This document shows, piece by piece, positions 31,780 through 36,349 of a DNA stretch of 36,349 bases. The notes under the pieces are model-generated. The model was not told the DNA's origin. It did no database searches and saw nothing but the letters and a program-made list of their open reading frames with translations. The position numbers and the translations under genes are program-made. Each line of letters opens with the position of its first letter. The first letter of the stretch is position 1. The stretch spans positions 5,617 through 41,965 of the forward strand of contig MICJ01000010.1 of NCBI GenBank assembly GCA_001830835.1, given 5' to 3'. Origin of the DNA: Syntrophobacterales bacterium GWC2_56_13. Lineage in GTDB: Bacteria; Desulfobacterota; Syntrophia; Syntrophales; UBA5619.

Positions 31780-32203
31780 GCAATGGGTTTCTCCATTTGA
31801 CCCCTGGAAATCGCGAGAAATCGGTATCGGTGGAGATCAACTCACAGCCGTGTTCACTGGCCAGGGCGGCCAGGTGCGCATCGGTCACAAGGTTCGCCAC
31901 TGCCTAGCCCTCGACCAGCATCTTTTGAAAGACGATCCAGTGCCGGTCGGTCGGATAAACGATGCGCGTGCAAGGTTGATCCAACCAGCTTTGCACACGT
32001 GAGAGCGCCTGATCGAGAGACAGGGGGTGCTCAAAGACGCGCGGATTCGCGCCGATGCGGATGAACGCACCAAGGACGGTCCAGCAAAGGCACACCGGCG
32101 AGGCGCCGGACAACTGCGCATCCCACCATTCACGTGCCATCACATGGTGAGGACTTTGTTGGTCTTTGGCATACAAGAGGACGTTGGCATCCACGAGGAT
32201 CAC
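31775..32203 (-). pseudogene. vapC: VapC-like PIN-domain toxin with internal amber stop
   Basis: The reading frame starts MILVDANVLLYAKDQQSPHH (first PIN aspartate, Asp5) and runs to MLVEG followed by TAG at 31904-31906. It then continues in the same frame: AVANLVTDAHLAALASEHGC, ELISTDTDFSRFPGVKWRNP, LQ, stop. Intact it would be 142 residues, a normal VapC. The post-stop part holds two acidic active-site motifs (TDAH, TDTD), so the 99-residue product should be inactive. The amber codon stands where relatives often have Gln, so a single CAG-to-TAG change explains it. Confidence 0.85.
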
Positions 32204-32445
32204 CGGTGATCCTCCCCCTCGATCTGCGATAGGAGCGCCTGGATGTTGTCCAGATTCCTCCCGGCTTTCAGCCCCATCTTGTGAGGGCGGGTGCGATAGG
32301 ATCGGGTTCGCGAGGCATCCTCAACGGTCTGCAACCCGGTACGCAACGCTTCATTCACCACGCGGCGAAAAGGCGCACGGAGTTTTGCCGCAACAGCTTT
32401 CGCCTTATCCAGAACATCGTCGTCTATGGTCAGTGTCGTTCTCAT
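32200..32445 (-). CDS. vapB: VapB-type antitoxin
   Basis: The 81-residue protein starts MRTTLTIDDDVLDKAKAVAA, a ribbon-helix-helix N-terminus, with LRAPFRRVVNEALRTGLQTV as the second helix and a basic C-terminal toxin-binding tail (PHKMGLKAGRNLDNIQALLS). It overlaps vapC by 4 nt (ATGA). A promoter with nearby repeated GCATCATG elements lies just upstream, so autoregulation probably persists although the toxin is broken. Confidence 0.88.
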   Translation of the reverse strand: MRTTLTIDDDVLDKAKAVAAKLRAPFRRVVNEALRTGLQTVEDASRTRSYRTRPHKMGLKAGRNLDNIQALLSQIEGEDHR

Positions 32446-32451
32446 GGGGTC

Positions 32452-32479
32452 ATCGTAGCATCATGCAGCGTGATGTCAA
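32452..32479 (-). promoter_or_regulatory. vapBC promoter with repeated operator-like motifs
   Basis: On the minus strand TTGACA (32474-32479) and TACGAT (32452-32457) are spaced 16 nt. GCATCATG occurs at 32458-32465 and again at 32480-32487, with a related inverted CGTGATGT between. The start site would fall within a few nt of the vapB ATG, so the mRNA is nearly leaderless. Confidence 0.65.
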
Positions 32480-32555
32480 GGCATCATGAAATTTCTCTTG
32501 ACGTAAAAAAGATTTATCATGTACTCGTGATCTCTGAGAAGAGAGAGGTCAACCG

Positions 32556-33353
32556 ATGAATAAGAAGGCCCCGGTTTATTTGTCGAAAGAAAACGTACAA
32601 CGGAATCACGATCGCCCTCGCCCGGGAAGGCTTTTCGTCGTCGGAATCGGCCCCGGCGGGGCGTTAGACCGGACCCGCCGAGCCGAGGAGGCGATCGCGA
32701 AAAGCACGGTCGTTGCGGGCTACACGCGCTACCTGGAGTTGATCGGGGATCTGACGGAGGGGAAGGAGCGGATCGCCACGGGGATGACCCGCGAGGTGGA
32801 GCGATGCCGGATGGCCCTGGAGCGGGCGGAGGCGGGGGAGACCGTCGCCCTCGTCTCCTCGGGGGATCCGGGCGTTTACGGGATGGCCGGCCTCGTCCTG
32901 GAGCTCGCCGGGGCGAGGGGATCGGCCGTGCCCATCGAGATCGTGCCGGGCGTCTCCGCCGCGAACGCCCTGGCGGCGCGCCTCGGGGCCCCGCTCATGT
33001 GCGACTTCGCGACGCTCAGCCTGAGCGACCTCCTCGTCCCCTGGGAGACGATCCGGGGGCGTCTGGAGGCCGTCGCGGCCGCCGACCTGGTCGCGGCGAT
33101 CTACAACCCCCGCTCGCAGAAGCGCACCCGTCAGTTGGACGAGGCGGCGGCGATCTTCCGCCGCCACCGGCCGGGGACAACCCCCGTGGGCGTGGGAACA
33201 GCGGTGGGCTCCCCGGAAGAACAGATCCTTCTTTCCGACCTGGACCATTTCCTCGAACTCCCGATCGCAATGCGGAGCGTCGTGATCATCGGGAACCGGG
33301 CTTCCCTGCTGGCCGGCGGCTGGTTCGTCACACCGCGGGGGTACAAAGTATGA
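32556..33353 (+). CDS. cbiH: Cobalt-precorrin-3 C17-methyltransferase
   Basis: The 265-residue methylase has LFVVGIGPGG, LVSSGDPGVYGMAG and VPGVSAANALAARLGAPL, MCDFATLSLSDLL and AIYNPRSQKRT, all CbiH/CobJ markers. It methylates C-17 and starts ring contraction. The first eight residues (MNKKAPVY) come from island sequence and are followed by LSKENVQRNH..., which in the undisrupted order overlapped the cbiG end. GAGAGG lies upstream of ATG 32556. The alternative is a TTG at 32580, the probable ancestral start. Overlaps cbiJ by 4 nt. Confidence 0.94.
   Translation: MNKKAPVYLSKENVQRNHDRPRPGRLFVVGIGPGGALDRTRRAEEAIAKSTVVAGYTRYLELIGDLTEGKERIATGMTREVERCRMALERAEAGETVALVSSGDPGVYGMAGLVLELAGARGSAVPIEIVPGVSAANALAARLGAPLMCDFATLSLSDLLVPWETIRGRLEAVAAADLVAAIYNPRSQKRTRQLDEAAAIFRRHRPGTTPVGVGTAVGSPEEQILLSDLDHFLELPIAMRSVVIIGNRASLLAGGWFVTPRGYKV
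32578..32684 (+). repeat. Right copy of the 107-bp cbiG/cbiH junction duplication
   Basis: Same 107 bp as 21133-21239 with two substitutions. Here it continues into an intact cbiH. The cbiG reading frame present in this copy is only a tail (RKKTYNGITIALAREGF...) without the rest of the gene. Confidence 0.95.
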
Positions 33354-34129
33354 TTCTCCTGATCGGCGGCACGAGCGAAACGGCCCCCCTCGCCTCCGGC
33401 CTCGCCAATGCGGGATACGAGGTCCTTGTTTCGACGGCAACGGCGGCCCCCCTCGCGATCGGCGACCATCCCCGGATCGCCCGGCGTGCGGGACGCCTGG
33501 ATGAAGAAGAAATGGCCGCGCTCGGGAAGGAAAAGGGCATCCGGGCGATTGTGGACGCCGCCCACCCCTACGCCGTCTCCGCCCATGCGGTAGCGCACAA
33601 TGCAGCGCAGCGCCTCGGGATTCCCTGCCTCGTCTTCCGGCGAACTACGGCCGACGTGAAAGGGGAAAACATCCGTTTCGCCGCCGACCACGCCGAGGCT
33701 GCGGAAATGGCCTTCGCCGAAGGCCGCCCCGTCCTCGTGACGACGGGCTCCCGGAACCTCGCCCCCTACGCGGAGGCCGCCCGCCGGACCGGCGTCCCGT
33801 TCGCCGTCCGCGTCCTCGACGCCCCGGAGTCCTTTGCGGCCTGCCGGGCGTCGGGCATCCCGGAGGAGCGGATCATCGCCGGCCGCGGCCCCTTTTCGGT
33901 GGAGGAAAACCTCGCCGCCATCCGGCGCTTTGCAATCGCCGTGATCGTCACCAAGGAAAGCGGCCGGGCCGGCGGCATCGACGCCAAGCTCGCCGCGGCG
34001 CATCAGGCAAACTGCCTTCTCATCGTCCTCCGCCGGCCGCAGACGCCCGCCTCCAACCCCGCCTTCGACCACCCGGCAGCTCTCATCTGCACCCTGCAGG
34101 ATCTCGTTCCTCACGTGGTCCAAGCGTAG
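33350..34129 (+). CDS. cbiJ: Cobalt-precorrin-6A reductase
   Basis: The 259-residue protein starts MILLIGGTSETAPLASGLA and has IVDAAHPYAVSAHAVAHNAA, then LVTTGSRNLAPYAEAA and VIVTKESGRAGGIDAKLAAA, the CbiJ/CobK pattern. It reduces cobalt-precorrin-6A with NAD(P)H. The start overlaps the cbiH stop (ATGA). It is the last cobalamin gene in the window, with the next promoter 126 nt later. Confidence 0.93.
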   Translation: MILLIGGTSETAPLASGLANAGYEVLVSTATAAPLAIGDHPRIARRAGRLDEEEMAALGKEKGIRAIVDAAHPYAVSAHAVAHNAAQRLGIPCLVFRRTTADVKGENIRFAADHAEAAEMAFAEGRPVLVTTGSRNLAPYAEAARRTGVPFAVRVLDAPESFAACRASGIPEERIIAGRGPFSVEENLAAIRRFAIAVIVTKESGRAGGIDAKLAAAHQANCLLIVLRRPQTPASNPAFDHPAALICTLQDLVPHVVQA

Positions 34130-34255
34130 CCATGTTCTACCCGAATAATCGAAGCTCACGCAATGGATGGATTCAGAATTCAAGCTTTCCTCAACGTAGA
34201 CGGCTTCTTAAAAAAGTTCCCCGGTTTTTATCTTGCCTGTTTTCATAAAATTTCC

Positions 34256-34284
34256 TTGACATCCAAAGACGCTTTCCTTATGCT
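34256..34284 (+). promoter_or_regulatory. Promoter of the yybP-ykoY/TerC unit
   Basis: TTGACA (34256-34261) and TATGCT (34279-34284) with a 17-nt spacer lie 55 nt before the riboswitch. The preceding GGCTTCTTAAAAAAGTTCCCCGG-like stretch (34201-34223) resembles one arm of the intergenic repeat before cbiB. Confidence 0.7.
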
Positions 34285-34338
34285 TACATCGAATAAAAAC
34301 AAGTTCTTGTCAGACTTTTTTGCAGTTTGTCGCAAATT

Positions 34339-34453
34339 GTAAGGGGGAGTAGCAACCGGCGGAGGTTCTGCCGGGCCGCGTTACGTCAGCACGGTGGGAA
34401 TTCCACCCGGACGCGGCATCGCGACTGGAGTCGGGATCTCGCAAGACCTTTAC
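34339..34453 (+). promoter_or_regulatory. yybP-ykoY (Mn2+) riboswitch
   Basis: The aptamer has the conserved 5' part GGGGGAGTAGCAACCG, the CGTTACGTCAGCACG internal element and the 3' GCAAGACCTTTACTC. P1 pairs GTAAGGG (34339-34345) with CCTTTAC (34447-34453). This family senses Mn2+ and controls manganese efflux proteins such as TerC/YebN/MntP types, in keeping with the gene that follows. Confidence 0.92.
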
Positions 34454-34494
34454 TCACAGCATATTCAACTATGCCGCGGGTGGAGGTTTTTTTT
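34446..34494 (+). terminator. Riboswitch terminator competing with P1
   Basis: ACCTTTAC (34446-34453) can pair with GTGGAGGT (34480-34487) including G-U pairs, enclosing a GCATA/TATGC hairpin. Eight T residues follow. The 5' arm is the same CCTTTAC that closes aptamer P1, so metal binding would free the transcript from termination (an ON switch). Confidence 0.8.
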
Positions 34495-34520
34495 ACCCTG
34501 CGGCGCCGGAAGGAGGGATT

Positions 34521-35258
34521 ATGATCGACTTGGGCTGGTTGGGGCATATTGCGTTCACGTGGGAATTCTTCGCCGCGGTGATGAGCATCGTCTTTATCGA
34601 CCTGGTACTGGCCGGCGACAACGCCGTCGTGATCGCCATGGCGGTCAAGAACCTGCCGGGAAGACAGCGCCTGTGGGGAATCGCCCTGGGGGCGGGCGGC
34701 GCCGTCGTCGTCCGGGTGATCTGCACTTTTCTGGTGGCCCAACTGCTGAACATGCAGTTCATCAAACTTGTCGGGGGGGCGGTGATCATCTGGATAGCAG
34801 TCAAGCTGCTCACCGAGGGCGCCAAGGAAGAGTGCCGGGACCACGAGTGCGGAAGCATCTGGCAGGCACTATGGATCATCATCGTGGCAGACATGAGCAT
34901 GGGCATCGACAACATGCTGGCCGTCGGCGCCGCCAGCCACGGCAATCTGTTCCTGCTGCTTTTCGGCCTGATGCTCTCGATCCCCTTTGTCGTATTCATG
35001 AGCAACATGCTTTCCAAGCTGATGGACAGGTACCCGATCATACTCTGGGCCGGTGCGGCCATACTCGGCAAGGTCGGAGGCGAAATGATGATCACCGACC
35101 CGTGGGTTCACGGCCTGCTGAACCCGCCCAAGTGGGTTGAGTACGCGGTGATGGTGTTCTTTGTCCTCTTCGTCTGCGGGCTGAGCAAATGGCTTCTTAA
35201 TCGGCGCAAGGCTGCCATTTCAATCGAGCAACCCGCCGCCACGGACGGCGCAGTCTGA
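34521..35258 (+). CDS. TerC/YjbE-family membrane protein, probable manganese exporter
   Basis: The 245-residue integral membrane protein has seven hydrophobic segments and the two acidic membrane motifs of the TerC family: DLVLAGDNAVVIAMA (about residues 27-41) and VADMSMGIDNMLAVGA (about 122-137). YjbE-type members have been linked to manganese export and metallation of exported proteins. The yybP-ykoY riboswitch directly upstream supports a manganese role. AAGGAGGG precedes the ATG. Downstream 35259-35361 has no feature I can name. Confidence 0.9.
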   Translation: MIDLGWLGHIAFTWEFFAAVMSIVFIDLVLAGDNAVVIAMAVKNLPGRQRLWGIALGAGGAVVVRVICTFLVAQLLNMQFIKLVGGAVIIWIAVKLLTEGAKEECRDHECGSIWQALWIIIVADMSMGIDNMLAVGAASHGNLFLLLFGLMLSIPFVVFMSNMLSKLMDRYPIILWAGAAILGKVGGEMMITDPWVHGLLNPPKWVEYAVMVFFVLFVCGLSKWLLNRRKAAISIEQPAATDGAV

Positions 35259-35361
35259 AGAGGACGGCTGCTGCGTGGCCCGTTGCCTGGAGTTCACTTC
35301 GTTGGCCGCGCATGGAGCCACGGTTGATGGCGCCATTGTGCGACGACGGGCCGGACCCTCT

Positions 35362-35667
35362 TCATGGCTTGGAAGGTTGCTTCCGTTTCAATTTCCTCAG
35401 ATCATCCACACCAAAGACATAGTTTTTGCCGACCTTACGAAAAGGCAACTTCCCTTCTTTGGCCCATCTTCGCACGGTTACTTCCGCAACCTCAAGGTAT
35501 TCCGAACTTTCCTTGATAGTCAGAGTCGAAGGGAGATATCCGAAGACCTCGTCGTATGTGTAATTATCCTTGTCAAAACCTTTACGGGCGATGAGCGAAA
35601 AAAGCCTTTCCCGTTCTGCCATCGGCAAGGTAATAATGTCTTTATAAATTTTCTCTGCCGTATTCAT
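35362..35667 (-). CDS. Helix-turn-helix antitoxin (MerR/excisionase-like)
   Basis: The 101-residue protein has an N-terminal helical part (MNTAEKIYKDIITLPMAERE) and a C-terminal excisionase-type helix-turn-helix: LTIKESSEYLEVAEVTVRRW, AKEGKLPFRKVGKNYVFGVD. It follows the RelE-type toxin gene with a 4-nt overlap, an arrangement with toxin first and antitoxin second. It probably neutralises the toxin and regulates the pair. Encoded opposite to terC. Confidence 0.75.
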   Translation of the reverse strand: MNTAEKIYKDIITLPMAERERLFSLIARKGFDKDNYTYDEVFGYLPSTLTIKESSEYLEVAEVTVRRWAKEGKLPFRKVGKNYVFGVDDLRKLKRKQPSKP

Positions 35668-35951
35668 GGCTGAAACTCCTTTTGATATTTCTTCAGATCC
35701 CGGTAAAAGTTTTCATGTGTCCCAATCATGACAAAAAGCAGATTTTCATCCTTCGTTTCATAAGAGATCAGGTATTCCTGCCTGTGGAACTTAAATTTAT
35801 GCACCCGGAAACCGGCCAGATCGCCTTTTTTACCTTCTCCAATGTCTGGATCGGCAATGATCCTGTCCACTTGATCCTGAATGGCCAGTTGCAAAGGCAG
35901 GGACTGCTTTTTAACAAACCGTCGGAATGCAGGGGCAAACAATCCTTCCAT
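35664..35951 (-). CDS. RelE/ParE-superfamily toxin
   Basis: The 95-residue protein has the compact RelE fold pattern: FAPAFRRFVKKQSLPLQLAI, a helix ending DRIIADPDIGEGKKGDL, then AGFRVHKFKFHRQEYLISYE and LLFVMIGTHENFYRDLKKY. The C-terminal HENFYRDL resembles mRNA-interferase toxins of this superfamily. It appears intact. An overlap with the downstream HTH gene marks them as a pair. Codon use is AT-richer than terC. Confidence 0.8.
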   Translation of the reverse strand: MEGLFAPAFRRFVKKQSLPLQLAIQDQVDRIIADPDIGEGKKGDLAGFRVHKFKFHRQEYLISYETKDENLLFVMIGTHENFYRDLKKYQKEFQP

Positions 35952-36261
35952 GATAGTTTATTTGATAATATAAATAGTCAAATTCGTCAACATTTATCTT
36001 CGTCGTTATTATTCCGCCTGTTCCAAGCGCCTGCGGCCGCCGGCTGATTTCAGTCTCTCCGCCTTCCCCCCTATCTCGATACACCCCTATGGGGCTCACG
36101 ATGACATCTCCTCGGAGATGCCCAAGGCCAGAAACAGATCCGGCTTCGCCTAAGCACCGGAAAGACCGATGCAACAATCTTCAGGCAGTCAGTGCAGTTC
36201 CGAAGTTTTCATGTGCTTATGGTATAAAAAGCTTTTCCCTTCTTTTTTGTTACGTTCAATA

Positions 36262-36349
36262 AAATTGACGACCTCGTAAAAAGTCACGCGGCGATTCTGA
36301 CGGTGTAGAGCATATTTTCAATCGCCGATTTGAAAATATGGCTGAGCCG
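36262..36349. repeat. Intergenic repeat with an 11-bp perfect inverted repeat
   Basis: CATATTTTCAA (36311-36321) and TTGAAAATATG (36330-36340) are perfect inverted arms around TCGCCGAT. Upstream, GACCTCGTAAAAAGTC resembles the TCGTAAAAAGCC arm of the repeat before cbiB. The element runs to the window edge. The rest of 35952-36261 shows a small CATCTCC/GGAGATG hairpin (about 36102-36120) and no gene I trust. Confidence 0.55.

Noticed and set aside
21240-32577. Prophage or integrative element with integrase
   Set aside because: No integrase, recombinase, phage structural or conjugation gene is recognisable in the island.
35911-36177. 88-codon minus-strand frame upstream of the RelE-type toxin
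   Set aside because: It overlaps the toxin start, has no ribosome-binding site and reads like translated structured or repeat DNA; not called as a gene.
1-36349. CRISPR array or Cas genes
   Set aside because: No regularly spaced direct repeats with unique spacers are seen; the tandem repeat in cbiG has no spacers.
1-36349. tRNA or rRNA genes as integration targets
   Set aside because: No cloverleaf with a GTTCGAATC-type arm and CCA-proximal stem, and no rRNA sequence, was recognised on either strand.

Overview
The window is dominated by one near-complete anaerobic (early cobalt insertion) adenosylcobalamin biosynthesis locus on the + strand, about 3.3-34.1 kb. Its GC-rich genes mostly overlap by 4 nt (ATGA). 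Codon use, the cbiX/cbiM-N-Q-O arrangement, the dispersed short repeats and the group II intron remnants suggest a Desulfobacterota (former Deltaproteobacteria) anaerobe. That placement is an inference and not a confident taxonomic call.

Layout. 1-0.75 kb: 3' part of a group II intron whose reverse transcriptase gene has been deleted down to 29 codons. 0.8-3.25 kb: a small membrane protein, a hypothetical protein, a decayed secreted-repeat lipoprotein fragment and a beta-hydroxyacid dehydrogenase. 3.3-3.6 kb: a strong promoter, a cobalamin riboswitch and an intrinsic terminator. 3.6-18.7 kb: cobC, cobU, cobT, cobS, a cobD-cbiP fusion, cbiB, cobO, cbiA, cbiC, cbiX, cbiM, cbiN, cbiQ, cbiO, cbiD, cbiE, cbiL. 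18.75-19.4 kb: a MazEF-type toxin-antitoxin pair inserted in the operon. 19.5-21.2 kb: cbiF and cbiG. 21.24-32.58 kb: an accessory island that splits cbiG from cbiH and is bounded by a 107-bp direct repeat of the cbiG/cbiH junction. 32.6-34.1 kb: cbiH and cbiJ. 34.25-35.26 kb: a yybP-ykoY (Mn2+) riboswitch and a TerC-family transporter. 35.4-36.0 kb: a RelE-type toxin-antitoxin pair. The window ends in repeat sequence.

How it works together. CbiM/N/Q/O import cobalt and CbiX inserts it into sirohydrochlorin. CbiL, CbiH, CbiF, CbiG, CbiD, CbiJ, CbiE and CbiC build cobyrinate. CbiA, CobO and CbiP amidate and adenosylate it. CobD makes the aminopropanol phosphate that CbiB attaches, and CobU, CobT, CobS and CobC assemble the nucleotide loop. 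The only anaerobic-pathway step without a gene here is CbiT.

The island carries only minus-strand genes: a metallo-beta-lactamase-fold hydrolase, a flavin reductase-like protein, a DUF1499 lipoprotein, a WD40-caspase lipoprotein, an Fe-S protein, a CcbP-like protein and several decaying toxin-antitoxin modules (a HigB with no N-terminus, a HigA left with only the tail of its toxin gene, a VapC with an internal amber codon). No integrase or transposase is visible. The most notable observations are the CobD-CbiP fusion (its two products are the two substrates of the next enzyme, CbiB), a 15-bp tandem repeat expanded in frame inside cbiG, the duplicated cbiG/cbiH junction with a third 16-bp copy that suggests nested insertions, and the WD40-caspase lipoprotein.
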